Of a stretch of DNA of 64,000 nt, positions 28,603-37,614 are shown piece after piece; the stretch's first letter is position 1; every line of letters starts with the position of its first letter. The stretch comes from Rhodobacter sp. (lineage in GTDB: Bacteria; Pseudomonadota; Alphaproteobacteria; Rhodobacterales; Rhodobacteraceae): positions 378,664-442,663 of the forward strand of contig JACKKF010000004.1 of assembly GCA_020637555.1 (NCBI GenBank). Reading direction: 5' to 3'. The position numbers and the translations under genes are program-made. Under the pieces are notes generated by a model, which saw only the letters and a program-made list of their open reading frames with translations, ran no database searches and was not told where the DNA came from.

Positions 28603-30012
28603 ATGCTCAATCCCTGCGATGCCGCCTTTCTGACCGCCCTGGAAACCCAGTTGCCCCCGGGAACGCTGCGGCCGCCCGAGGACCGCTATCTGACCGAATT
28701 GCGCGGCCGGATGCAGGGTCAGGCCGGCGCGGTGGCGCGCCCGGCCTCCAGCGCCGAGGTATCGGTCATCCTGCGCGCGGCACATGGCGCGCGGGTCGGT
28801 GTGGTGCCCTATGCGGGCGGCACCGGGCTGGTCGGCGGGCAGGTGATGCCGGACGGGGCGCTGCCCCTGATCCTGTCGGTCGAACGCATGACGCGCCTGC
28901 ACGATGTCGATACCGCCGGCAATGTCCTGGTGGCCGAGGCCGGCGCCATCCTCGCCGATGTGCAGGCCCATGCGGACCGCGCGGGGCGGCAGTTTCCGAT
29001 GGCGCTGGGCAGTCAGGGGTCGGCCCGGATCGGTGGTCTGCTGGGCACCAACGCCGGGGGGGCGAACGTGTTGCGCTGGGGCATGATGCGCGACCTGTGC
29101 CTGGGGGTCGAGGCGGTGCTGGCCGATGGCTCGCTGGTCGGCGGGTTGAAGCGGTTGCGCAAGAACAACATGGGCTATGATCTGCGCCACCTGCTGATCG
29201 GTTCAGAGGGTACTTTGGGGGTCATCACCGCGGCGGCCCTGCGCCTGTTCCCGCAACCGGCCCGAACGGGTGCGGCGCTGCTGGCCGTTCCGTCGCCGCA
29301 CGCCGCGCTGGATCTGCTGTCGCTGGCGCAGGACCGGCTGGGCGAGGGGGTTTCGGCCTTTGAACTGATCGGCGGGCAGGGGCCGCGCTTTGTCGCCCGT
29401 CACCTGCCGCAGATCCGCCAGCCCTTTGCCGATCCGCCGGACTGGTCGGTGCTGATCGACCTCGGTCTGGTTGCCGCGCTGGACCCCGAGCGGGAATTGA
29501 CGGCCCTGTTCGAGGCCGCGCTGGATCAGGGGCTGGTGCGCGATGGTGTCATTGCCAGCAACGCGGCGCAGCGCGCGCAATTCTGGGCGTTTCGCGAGGC
29601 CATCCCCGAGGCGAACCGCGCCGTCGGCGCGATCGCGAGCCATGATGTCGCGGTGCCGCTGACCGCCCTGCCGCAGTTCATCGCCCGGGCGGATGCGGCG
29701 CTGGGCGCGCTGGGCGACATGCGGATCAACTGCTTTGGCCATGTCGGCGACGGCAACCTGCACTATAACGTGTTTCCCGCGGCGGGGCGGGTGCGCGACG
29801 ATTACGACAGCTTGCGGCCGCTGATCAGTCAGACCGTTCACGCGCTGGTTTCCGATCTTGGCGGCTCGATCAGTGCGGAACACGGGATCGGCCGGCTGAA
29901 GACCGGCGACCTGGTGCGGTATGGGGATGCCGCGGGTCTTGCGGCGATGCGGGCGATCAAGGCGGCGCTCGATCCCGCGGGCATTCTCAATCCGGGCGCC
30001 GTGCTGGGATAG
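28603..30012 (+). CDS. FAD-binding oxidoreductase (GlcD/D-2-hydroxyglutarate dehydrogenase type)
   Basis: 469 residues. FAD-binding PCMH domain with VVPYAGGTGLVGGQVMPDG and MALGSQGSARIGGLLGTNAGG, then the C-terminal oxidase domain with NCFGHVGDGNLHYNVFPA and SISAEHGIGRLKTGDL, where histidines would bind metal and substrate. The family oxidises D-2-hydroxy acids such as D-lactate, glycolate or D-2-hydroxyglutarate; which one cannot be told. ATG 28603 lies just after the DUF1697 stop. Confidence 0.92.
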   Translation: MLNPCDAAFLTALETQLPPGTLRPPEDRYLTELRGRMQGQAGAVARPASSAEVSVILRAAHGARVGVVPYAGGTGLVGGQVMPDGALPLILSVERMTRLHDVDTAGNVLVAEAGAILADVQAHADRAGRQFPMALGSQGSARIGGLLGTNAGGANVLRWGMMRDLCLGVEAVLADGSLVGGLKRLRKNNMGYDLRHLLIGSEGTLGVITAAALRLFPQPARTGAALLAVPSPHAALDLLSLAQDRLGEGVSAFELIGGQGPRFVARHLPQIRQPFADPPDWSVLIDLGLVAALDPERELTALFEAALDQGLVRDGVIASNAAQRAQFWAFREAIPEANRAVGAIASHDVAVPLTALPQFIARADAALGALGDMRINCFGHVGDGNLHYNVFPAAGRVRDDYDSLRPLISQTVHALVSDLGGSISAEHGIGRLKTGDLVRYGDAAGLAAMRAIKAALDPAGILNPGAVLG

Positions 30013-30098
30013 GCGCGCGCAGTCGCTCCCACCCGCCCACCCGCCGCTCCTGCGCGCGCCCGCGTGTCATGGCGGCGGTGCGCGCGGTGGCGGAGGGG

Positions 30099-30126
30099 AA
30101 GTGCGTATTTTCGACAAGGTGAGGGG
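30099..30126 (+). repeat. Repeat family A remnant, copy A4
   Basis: AAGTGCGTATTTTCGACAAG matches the constant box of A1-A3 with a few changes, but the adjacent hairpin has been lost. It lies in the 222-base gap before the next gene. Confidence 0.6.
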
Positions 30127-30234
30127 CGCGGTCATCCCTGGACCGGTGGCATTCGCGGGCGTTCGCAGATGCATTTGAACTCATCCCCCCAGCATGTTAG
30201 GGGCGATTCCAGCGTTCGGCACCGGGAGGACGGG

Positions 30235-30753
30235 GTGGATCTGAGTCAGGAAGAGCCCGCCGACTGGTGGGAGGTCGAGGCGCTATACGACCTGTGCTTT
30301 GCCCCTGGCCGCACTGCGCTATCCTCGTATCGGCTGCGCGATGACGTGCCTCCGGTCGCGCAATTGTGCCTGTGCCTGTGGGATGAATCGGACGCGCTTG
30401 CCGGCGTGATCCGCTATTGGCCCATTCGGGTTGGCGGGCAGTCCGCGCTGCTGCTGGGACCGGTTGCCGTGCATCCGACGCGCCAGGGCGAGGGGCTGGC
30501 CGGGCTGCTGATCCGTGAATCGCTGAAGCGCGCGCGCGCGGCCGGGTGGGCGCGCGTGATGCTGGTGGGCGATTATCCCTATTATCGGCGCTTTGGCTTT
30601 GAAAAGCTGGAAGGCGTGCAGATGCCGCCGCCGACGAACCCCGACCGGGTGCTGGGCCTTTCCCTGACACCGGGTGCCTGGACTGGCGTGTCCGGCATGG
30701 TCACCCGCGCCACGCCGCAAGCCGCGGGCCATAAGGATGCGACGGATCCCTAG
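30235..30753 (+). CDS. GNAT family N-acetyltransferase
   Basis: 172 residues. LLGPVAVHPTRQGEGLAGLLIRESL is the acetyl-CoA pyrophosphate-binding motif A and YYRRFGFEKLEG the closing motif, close to the YhbS-type acetyltransferases. GTG 30235 is chosen because GGGAGGA lies 4 bases upstream; the upstream open frame covers a repeat remnant. Substrate unknown. Converges on ptsP with a 4-base overlap. Confidence 0.87.
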   Translation: MDLSQEEPADWWEVEALYDLCFAPGRTALSSYRLRDDVPPVAQLCLCLWDESDALAGVIRYWPIRVGGQSALLLGPVAVHPTRQGEGLAGLLIRESLKRARAAGWARVMLVGDYPYYRRFGFEKLEGVQMPPPTNPDRVLGLSLTPGAWTGVSGMVTRATPQAAGHKDATDP

Positions 30754-33032
30754 GCGCCCGGGCCCTGGTTCGCCATGTCCTGGTTCGCCGGGGGCAGGCT
30801 GCGGACATAATCCACGATCGCCGGGCGAAGCCGGTCTTCACCCTTGCGCTTGGCCGCGGCGATGATCTCGGCGACCTCGTCCAGATTCGCGCGCAGGATC
30901 AGATCCTTGACCGGACCGATGGCCGCGGGGCGCATCGAGAGGGTGCGCAGCCCGGCGCCGGCAAAGGCCAGGGCCTCGATCGGGCGGCCGGCGTCCTCGC
31001 CACAGAACGAAAGATGCGTGCCCGCGTCGGCACAGCGTTTCACGATCTTCTGGATGAAGGTCACGAAGCTGAGGGACAGGGTGTCGTAGCGGCGGCGCAC
31101 CAGTTCGTTCTCGCGGTCGGCAGCAAAGAAGAACTGTTTCAGATCGTTGCCACCGATCGAGATGAAATCGGCCATGCGGAAGAAGCCGTCCGGCGCAAAG
31201 GCCAGGCTGGGCGTTTCCAGCATTGCGCCCACTTCCAGCCGTTCGGGCAGCGGGTGGCCCAGATGGGCCTCGCGTTCGATCTCGCGCAGCAGGATCTCGC
31301 GCGCGGCGGCGAATTCGGACATCTCGCTGACCAGCGGGAACATCACCGTCAGCGGCCGGCCGGCATGGGCGCGGATCAGCGCCTGCAACTGCATCCGCAT
31401 CACGCCCTTCTTGTCCAGCCCGACCCTGACGGCGCGCCAGCCCATCGCGGGGTTCGGTTCCTCGGGGCGGTTCATGTAGGGCATGACCTTGTCCGAGCCG
31501 ATGTCCAGCGTGCGAAAGGCCACGCGGCGCCCCTCGGCGGCCTTGAGCACGCGGGCGTAAAGCGCGGCCAGATCGGACCGGCGCGGCATGGAGTTGCGCA
31601 ACAGGAACTGCAGTTCGGTGCGGAACAGGCCCACGCCCTCGGCGCCCGATCCCATCAGCGAGGGCAGATCGGCCATGATGCCGGCGTTCATGTGCAGCGC
31701 GACGCGCGCACCGCAGCGGGCCACCGCCGGGCGGTCGCGCAGCGCGGCGAAGCGGGCGGCGGCCTGGGTCTGCATGACGATCTTGTCGCGAAAGGCCGAG
31801 GCCACGCTTTCGTCGGGCCGCAGATGAACCACGCCCTCGTCGGCATCGACGATGATCGCGTCACCGTTGAGGGCCTCGGTCGTGACGCCCTCGGCGTGAA
31901 CCACCAGGGGGATCGCCAGCGCGCGCGCGACCACCGCGGCATGGGACCCGACCGAGCCTTCCTCGAGCACCACCCCGCGCAACTGCTTGCCATATTCCAG
32001 CAATTCGCCCGGGCCGATGTTGCGGGCCACCAGGATCGGCCGGTCGGGCAGGGTCGCGCCGGTGTCGTTGCCCTGACCGGTCAGGATGCGCAACAGACGA
32101 TTCGACAGATCGTCGAGGTCGTGCAGGCGGTCGCGCAGATAGGGGTCGGGCGCCTGTTGCAGGCGCGCGCGGGCCTCGGACTGTTCCTTTTCCACCGCGG
32201 CTTCGGCTGACAGGCCGCTTTCGATGGATTGTTCCATGCGCCTGAGCCAGCCGCGCGAATTGGCGAACATGCGATAGGCTTCCAGGATGTCGCGCTGTTC
32301 CTTGTCCACATCGGCGGTCGTTTCCAGCAGGTCGTCCACCGATCCGCGCAACCGGGTCATGGCGGCGCGCAGGCGTTCGGCCTCGGCGATGGGGTCGTCG
32401 TTGACCAGGTTTGTCACCACGACGCGCGGCTCGTGCAGCCAGACCTGTCCCTCGGCGGTGCCTTCCTGGCCCGACCCGGCGCGGATCATCACCGGGTGCT
32501 TGTGCAATGAGGCGATGGCCGTGTCGTCGCTGACGAAGGCGCCAAGTTCCGTCATCTCGGCCAGCACCATCGCCACCACATCGAGACCATAGACCTCGTC
32601 GTCGGAATAGGCCCGGGCCTCGCGCGATTGCACGACCAGAACGCCCAGCTTTTCGCCCAGGCGCTGGATCGGCACGCCGAGGAAGCTGGAATAGATTTCC
32701 TCGCCGGTTTCGGGCATGTAGCGGAAGCCGCGTTCGCCCGGTGCATTGGCGGTGTTCACCGCGGTCGCGGTCCGGGCTACACGCCCGACCAGCCCCTCGC
32801 CCAGCCGCATCCGGGTGCGGTGCACCGACTCGGGCTTCAGGCCGCGCGTGGCGCAGAGTTCCAGCGTATCGCGGTCGCGGAACAGATAGATCGAGCACAC
32901 ATCCGTGCGCATCGAATCCGCGATCAGCCCGGTGATGCGATCCAGCCGTTCCTGTCCCTCACCCGGCTCGGCCAGGGTATCGCGCAAGCGGCGCAGCAGT
33001 CGGCGGCTTTCGCTTTCGCTACGATCCTGCAT
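30750..33032 (-). CDS. ptsP: Nitrogen-PTS enzyme I, PtsP
   Basis: First phosphotransferase of the nitrogen-related PTS; takes phosphate from PEP and passes it to NPr. 760 residues: N-terminal GAF domain (about 1-170, DRITGLIADSMRTDVCSIYLF), then the enzyme I part with the phospho-histidine His364 in GSVGSHAAVVARAL and the PEP-binding barrel (GVGLFRTELQFL, ISIGGNDLKQFFFAADREN, FCGEDAGRPIEALAFAG). The GAF domain may sense a small molecule such as glutamine. No ptsO or ptsN lies nearby. Confidence 0.96.
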   Translation of the reverse strand: MQDRSESESRRLLRRLRDTLAEPGEGQERLDRITGLIADSMRTDVCSIYLFRDRDTLELCATRGLKPESVHRTRMRLGEGLVGRVARTATAVNTANAPGERGFRYMPETGEEIYSSFLGVPIQRLGEKLGVLVVQSREARAYSDDEVYGLDVVAMVLAEMTELGAFVSDDTAIASLHKHPVMIRAGSGQEGTAEGQVWLHEPRVVVTNLVNDDPIAEAERLRAAMTRLRGSVDDLLETTADVDKEQRDILEAYRMFANSRGWLRRMEQSIESGLSAEAAVEKEQSEARARLQQAPDPYLRDRLHDLDDLSNRLLRILTGQGNDTGATLPDRPILVARNIGPGELLEYGKQLRGVVLEEGSVGSHAAVVARALAIPLVVHAEGVTTEALNGDAIIVDADEGVVHLRPDESVASAFRDKIVMQTQAAARFAALRDRPAVARCGARVALHMNAGIMADLPSLMGSGAEGVGLFRTELQFLLRNSMPRRSDLAALYARVLKAAEGRRVAFRTLDIGSDKVMPYMNRPEEPNPAMGWRAVRVGLDKKGVMRMQLQALIRAHAGRPLTVMFPLVSEMSEFAAAREILLREIEREAHLGHPLPERLEVGAMLETPSLAFAPDGFFRMADFISIGGNDLKQFFFAADRENELVRRRYDTLSLSFVTFIQKIVKRCADAGTHLSFCGEDAGRPIEALAFAGAGLRTLSMRPAAIGPVKDLILRANLDEVAEIIAAAKRKGEDRLRPAIVDYVRSLPPANQDMANQGPGA

Positions 33033-33190
33033 TCGGGCGGGTATCCTGACCTGACGGTTTCGGGGTCTTTACGGGCGGGGGTTAGGGGGTTGAGGCCAGT
33101 GAACCTTAGAACAACATGCGGCCGAAGGGAAACAGCTTTGCGACGGCCACGCGGGACGCGCCGGGTTGAAACGGGCAGTGCTGCAAAAGC

Positions 33191-33213
33191 GGGCACCCGG
33201 TGCGCGGGTGCCC
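33191..33213 (-). terminator. Rho-independent terminator for lysC
   Basis: Perfect 9-bp stem (33191-33199 with 33205-33213). On the minus strand it is followed by GCTTTTGCAG, and it lies 10 bases after the lysC stop. Confidence 0.75.
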
Positions 33214-33223
33214 CGGGGCCTGG

Positions 33224-34486
33224 TCAGACCGCGGATTCCAGCGCAAAGGCGTCGTGCAGGGTCTGCACCGCAAGTTCCATGTATTTGCGGTCGATCAGCA
33301 CCGAGATCTTGATCTCCGAGGTCGAGATGACCTTGATGTTGATGTTCTCGGCCGAGAGCGCCTTGAACATGCGTGCCGCAACGCCGGCGTGGCTGCGCAT
33401 CCCGATGCCGACAACCGACACCTTGCTGACATCGGTGTCGATGATCAGTTCGTCATACTTGATCTTGCCGGCGGCCTTGGCCTCTTCCATGGCGCGGGTC
33501 GCCAGTTTCACCTGATCGACCGGGCAGGAAAAGGTCATGTCGGTGACCGCGCCGCTATGGGCCGCGTCATAGTCCTTTTCGCTGATGTTCTGCACGATCA
33601 TGTCCACGTTCACGCCCGCGTCGGCCAGCGGGCCGAAGATTGCCGCGGCGATGCCGGGGCGGTCCTCGATGGTGAAGAGGGTGATCTTGGCCTCGTCGCG
33701 CGAATGGGCGACGCCAGAGACGACTTTCGATTCCATGATTTCCTCCTCGTCGCAGACCAGGGTCCCGGACGTTTCATCGGTTTCGTCGAACGAAGACAGC
33801 ACCCGCAGGCGCACCTTGTAGCGCATCGCCAGTTCGACGGATCGGGTTTGCAGGACCTTGGCGCCCAGCGACGCCAGTTCCAGCATTTCCTCGTAGCTGA
33901 TCTTGTCCAGCTTGCGCGCCTTGGACGTGATGCGCGGGTCGGTGGTATAGACGCCGTCCACGTCGGTGTAGATGTCGCAGCGTTCCGCGTCGAAGGCCGC
34001 GGCAAAGGCGACCGCGGTGGTATCGCTGCCACCGCGCCCCAGCGTCGTGATCCGGTGTTCATGGCTCACGCCCTGGAAGCCCGCGACCACGGCGACCTTG
34101 AAGCCCTCGGCGAATTTCGAATCCAGGTTCTCGCGCGGGATCGACACGAACCGCGCCGATCCATGGGCCGATGTCGTGTTGATCGGCACCTGCCAGCCCT
34201 GCCAACTGCGGGCGGGCACGCCCATCTCCTGCAGGCGCAGCGCCATGAGGCCGGCGGTCACGTTCTCGCCCGAGGATACGACCGCATCGTATTCGCGCGC
34301 GTCATAGAAGCCCGAGGTGTCGTTGACCCATTTGACCAGTTCGTTCGTCTTTCCGGCCATGGCCGAGACGATGACGATCACGTCATAGCCGCGCTCGACC
34401 TCGCGCTTCACCTTCTCGGCCGCATTCGCGATCCGATCCAGGTCGGCGACCGAGGTGCCGCCGAATTTCATCACCAGAATCGGCAT
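33224..34486 (-). CDS. lysC: Aspartate kinase
   Basis: Phosphorylates aspartate at the head of the lysine, threonine and methionine pathways. 420 residues: kinase domain with MPILVMKFGGTSVADLDRI, VVSSGENVTAGLMAL, GRGGSDTTAVAFAAAFDAERC and DVDGVYTTDPRI, then two ACT domains (FTIEDRPGIAAAIFGPLAD and VSVVGIGMRSHAGVAARMF) for feedback control. ATG 34486 starts the conserved MKFGGTS segment; the upstream open frame is rejected. Own promoter and terminator. Confidence 0.97.
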   Translation of the reverse strand: MPILVMKFGGTSVADLDRIANAAEKVKREVERGYDVIVIVSAMAGKTNELVKWVNDTSGFYDAREYDAVVSSGENVTAGLMALRLQEMGVPARSWQGWQVPINTTSAHGSARFVSIPRENLDSKFAEGFKVAVVAGFQGVSHEHRITTLGRGGSDTTAVAFAAAFDAERCDIYTDVDGVYTTDPRITSKARKLDKISYEEMLELASLGAKVLQTRSVELAMRYKVRLRVLSSFDETDETSGTLVCDEEEIMESKVVSGVAHSRDEAKITLFTIEDRPGIAAAIFGPLADAGVNVDMIVQNISEKDYDAAHSGAVTDMTFSCPVDQVKLATRAMEEAKAAGKIKYDELIIDTDVSKVSVVGIGMRSHAGVAARMFKALSAENINIKVISTSEIKISVLIDRKYMELAVQTLHDAFALESAV

Positions 34487-34597
34487 ACGGGTCCCCCGCT
34501 CCTGCGCCCGAGCACCCCGCGTGCGGCGCGCGCCCCTCTTAATCGCGGGGGCGGGGTCACGCAAGGGGCGGCGGTCGCCGGACCGGGGCCGTGGCGC

Positions 34598-34780
34598 CTA
34601 TTGGTTCGGGGTCAGGGTATAGGGCGACTGCGCGACCGGGCTGTCGCCGCTGACGCCGGCCACGCCGGCGATGGCGACCGCCACCGCGATGCCCGCGGCC
34701 GCCGCGCCTGCGGTCACCCAGTCAAAGCCGCTGTCACCGTGCCGCGCCTGTGGCACCTGTTGGGGAACGGTGTTTCGCAT
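34598..34780 (-). CDS. Small hypothetical membrane protein
   Basis: 60 residues with one glycine/alanine-rich hydrophobic segment (about 22-44, VTAGAAAAGIAVAVAIAGVAGVS) and polar ends. It has no recognised family. A strong ribosome site AAAGGAGG six bases before the ATG argues that it is translated. It lies between lysC and the DUF1178 gene in the same orientation. Confidence 0.6.
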   Translation of the reverse strand: MRNTVPQQVPQARHGDSGFDWVTAGAAAAGIAVAVAIAGVAGVSGDSPVAQSPYTLTPNQ

Positions 34781-34888
34781 CTTGGCCTCCTTTCGATGCC
34801 GGAACGGGGTCTGTTGCCGTTCAGGAAACGCCGCGACTGTGGCGCCGAGATGGAGGAATTGCGGAAAAACCGGTGCAGACCGTCGGGA

Positions 34889-35308
34889 TCAGTTCGTGCG
34901 CGCCTTGCCGACAAAGGGCAGGGGCGCGACGGGCACCCCCTCGTCCACCAGCGCGCGGGCGTCTTCGAGACGGGCCTCGCCCCAGATCGGGCGTTCGGGG
35001 GCTTCACCCAGGTGCATCGCGCGGGCTTGTGTGGCAAAATCGGTGCCGACATAGTCCGAGGTCGCCTCGACATGCTTGCGCAGGGCGGCCAGCCGCTCCT
35101 CGATCGCGGACGCGGGCGTGGCCAGCGGCTGGGGATCGGATTCAGCCGTGGCGACCGAGGGGGCCATCAGCGCCTTGTCCACCTGCGTGCTGCCGCACTG
35201 GGCGCAGGCCAGGTGCCCCGCCTTGCGCAGGCTGTCAAAGGCCGAGGTCGAGCCGAACCAGCTCTCGAACTCGTGTCCCTGGTCGCATTTCAGGCGGTAG
35301 CGGATCAT
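34889..35308 (-). CDS. DUF1178 family protein
   Basis: 139 residues. The N-terminus MIRYRLKCDQGHEFESWFGS and the CAQC motif (residues 35-38) form the pattern of DUF1178, with Cys8 and the CxxC pair possibly binding zinc. Function unknown; widespread in alphaproteobacteria. Confidence 0.88.
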   Translation of the reverse strand: MIRYRLKCDQGHEFESWFGSTSAFDSLRKAGHLACAQCGSTQVDKALMAPSVATAESDPQPLATPASAIEERLAALRKHVEATSDYVGTDFATQARAMHLGEAPERPIWGEARLEDARALVDEGVPVAPLPFVGKARTN

Positions 35309-35410
35309 TGCAGGCCGGGCTCATCGCGGAAACGGTCCCATCCAATGTAATCCCTGCCCGGGCCGCCGCAAGAGCAAGCGATCCCCTTGCCCCCCGGGAA
35401 CCGCCCCTGC

Positions 35411-35461
35411 CCATCTTTGTGCTGCAAATATCCCGGGGGTCCGGGGGCTGGCCCCCGGCGC
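35411..35461 (-). repeat. Intergenic hairpin repeat family B, copy B3
   Basis: Reverse-orientation constant box CCATCTTTGTGCTGCAAATA (35411-35430), then a perfect 7-bp stem CCGGGGG-CTGG-CCCCCGG (35441-35458). The box type matches B1, the hairpin loop matches B2. It lies in the divergent gap between DUF1178 and the M20 gene. Confidence 0.8.
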
Positions 35462-35554
35462 GGGCCATCGGCGGACCGGCCCGGCCATGCGATTCGGGTT
35501 GCATCCTTGCAGGCCCCGCGTCAGCCTGCGACCGAACGGACAGGAGACCCCGCC

Positions 35555-36709
35555 ATGACCATTCCCCAGCGCCTGCAGGATTTTGCCGCCGATCTGACCG
35601 CGATCCGCCGTGACCTGCACGAACATCCCGAACTGGGATTCCAGGAGGTCCGCACCGCGGGCATCGTCGCCGCCGAACTCGAACGGTTGGGCATCGAGGT
35701 CACGCGCGGACTGGGCAAGACCGGCGTTGTCGGCGTGCTCAGGGGCAAGCGCCCGGGGCGGACCATCGGCCTGCGCGCCGACATGGACGCGCTGCCGATC
35801 CATGAACAGACGAACCTGCCCTATGCGTCGAAGAATCCCGGCGTGATGCATGCCTGCGGCCATGATGCCCATACCACGATGCTGCTGGGGGCCGCGCGGT
35901 ATCTGGCCGAGGATCCCGATTTCGCCGGCACGGCGGTGTTCATCTTCCAGCCGGCCGAGGAAGGTCTGGGCGGTGCCCGTGCGATGATCGCCGACGGGCT
36001 GTTCGACCGCTTCCCCTGCGACGAGGTCTATACCTTGCACAATTCGCCCTATCAGGCGCCGGGCGTGATCGGCGTGACGCCGGGGCCGGCGCTTGCGGGG
36101 GCGAATTTCTTTGACATCACCATCACCGCAAAGGGCTGTCACGCGGCCTCGCCGGAAACCGGGATCGACAGTCTGGTGATCGCCGCCTCGCTGGTCGGGC
36201 AGATCCAGACCATCGTTTCGCGCAACATCAAGCCGACGGATCCCGTGGTGGTGTCGGTCACGCAGTTCCACGCGGGCGCTGCCTATAACGTCATCCCCGA
36301 GGTCGCCACGCTGGCCGGCACCGTGCGCTATTTCAACCGCGACGCGGCGGCGCAGGTGACCCGGCGGATGCAGGCGCTGTGCGATGGCACGGCGGCGGCC
36401 TACGGGATCGAGGTCAAGCTGGACATGCGCAATGTCTTTGACGTGCTCGAGAACGACCCCACCTTGTCGCAGCATGTGCTTGCGGTTGCGCAAGAACTGG
36501 TGGGCGACAAGGCGGAACTGCGGACCGAGCGCGTCATGGGGTCGGAAGATTTCGCCGACATGGCGCAGATCGTTCCAGGTGTGCAATGCACCATCGGCCA
36601 CGGCATCGGTCCGGCCCTGCACAACCCGGGCTTCAGCTTTGACGATGCCTATCTGACGCTGGGGTCGGCCTATTACATCCGAATGGTGGAAACGCGCGGG
36701 GCGGCGTGA
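35555..36709 (+). CDS. M20 family amidohydrolase (hippurate hydrolase-like)
   Basis: 384 residues. IRRDLHEHPELGFQE, GLRADMDALPI, HACGHDAHTTMLLGAA, FQPAEEGLGGARAMIADG and the C-terminal SEDFADM contain the conserved metal ligands of M20D amidohydrolases, which cleave N-acyl amino acids, hippurate or indole-acyl conjugates. ATG 35555 follows CAGGAG. It overlaps or abuts an alpha/beta hydrolase gene, so they may act together. The exact substrate is not visible. Confidence 0.93.
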   Translation: MTIPQRLQDFAADLTAIRRDLHEHPELGFQEVRTAGIVAAELERLGIEVTRGLGKTGVVGVLRGKRPGRTIGLRADMDALPIHEQTNLPYASKNPGVMHACGHDAHTTMLLGAARYLAEDPDFAGTAVFIFQPAEEGLGGARAMIADGLFDRFPCDEVYTLHNSPYQAPGVIGVTPGPALAGANFFDITITAKGCHAASPETGIDSLVIAASLVGQIQTIVSRNIKPTDPVVVSVTQFHAGAAYNVIPEVATLAGTVRYFNRDAAAQVTRRMQALCDGTAAAYGIEVKLDMRNVFDVLENDPTLSQHVLAVAQELVGDKAELRTERVMGSEDFADMAQIVPGVQCTIGHGIGPALHNPGFSFDDAYLTLGSAYYIRMVETRGAA

Positions 36710-37614
36710 TGGCGGTTCAACGGGCGCAGGCCAACGGCATCACCCTGGCGTATGAGGATCGCGGCCCGCGCGACGGTGTGCCCCTGGTCCTGATCCGCGG
36801 GCAGGGCAGCCAGATGGCACACTGGCCGGATGCGCTGATCGACGGGTTCGTGGCCCGGGGGTTTCGCGTGGTGATCTTCGACAATCGCGACGTGGGCCTG
36901 TCGCAGCGGTGCCCCGTGGCCGGTGTCCCCGCCACGGCCGAGGCGATCCTGGACAGTCTGCGGCGCGGTGCGGCACATCCCGCGCCCTATGGCATCGGCG
37001 ATCTTGCGCGGGACGTGACCGGGCTCATGGATGCGCTGGGGATCGCGCGGGCGCATGTGTTCGGCATCTCGATGGGCGGCATGGTGCTGCAACAGGTCAT
37101 GCTGGACGCGCCCGACCGGCTGATGTCGGCCACCATTGTCATGTCGTCCTGCCGCCCCGCGACCGAGCGGGGCGCGGGCGGGCAGGCCGCCCTTCTGGCC
37201 CGGGCCGAGGCCCTTCTGGTCAAGCCCCGCAGCAGGGCCGCGTATCTGGACGCCCAGGTCGACGAGCATCGCCGATGGGGCAGCCCGGGCTATCCCATGT
37301 CCGAGGGCGACATCCGCGCCATGGCGGCGATCGCCTATGACCGCGGTGTCGATGCCGAGGGGATGAACCGGCAGGTTCTGGCGCTGGCCGACGCCCCCGA
37401 TCGCCGCCCGGCGCTGGCGCAGGTCCATGTCCCCTGCCTGGTCATCCATGGCGAGGACGATACGCTGGTGCCGCTGGACCTGGGCCGCGAGATCGCCGCG
37501 ACGATCCCGGGCGCGGACTTTCATGCCGTGCCCGGCATGGGGCATATCATCACCCCGGCGCTGGCGCCGTTGATCGTGACGACGGTGTCCGCGTTCATCG
37601 ATGCCCTGGCCTAG
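36709..37614 (+). CDS. Alpha/beta hydrolase
   Basis: 301 residues. Nucleophile elbow GISMGGMV (serine), oxyanion region LIRGQGSQMAHWPDALIDGFVARGFRVVIFDNRDVGLS, acid in IHGEDDTLVPLDLG and catalytic histidine in GMGHIITPAL. Resembles the esterase/aclacinomycin methylesterase branch. ATG 36709 overlaps the stop of the amidohydrolase by one base, so the two are likely coupled. Convergent with the next gene, sharing 4 bases. Confidence 0.9.
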   Translation: MAVQRAQANGITLAYEDRGPRDGVPLVLIRGQGSQMAHWPDALIDGFVARGFRVVIFDNRDVGLSQRCPVAGVPATAEAILDSLRRGAAHPAPYGIGDLARDVTGLMDALGIARAHVFGISMGGMVLQQVMLDAPDRLMSATIVMSSCRPATERGAGGQAALLARAEALLVKPRSRAAYLDAQVDEHRRWGSPGYPMSEGDIRAMAAIAYDRGVDAEGMNRQVLALADAPDRRPALAQVHVPCLVIHGEDDTLVPLDLGREIAATIPGADFHAVPGMGHIITPALAPLIVTTVSAFIDALA

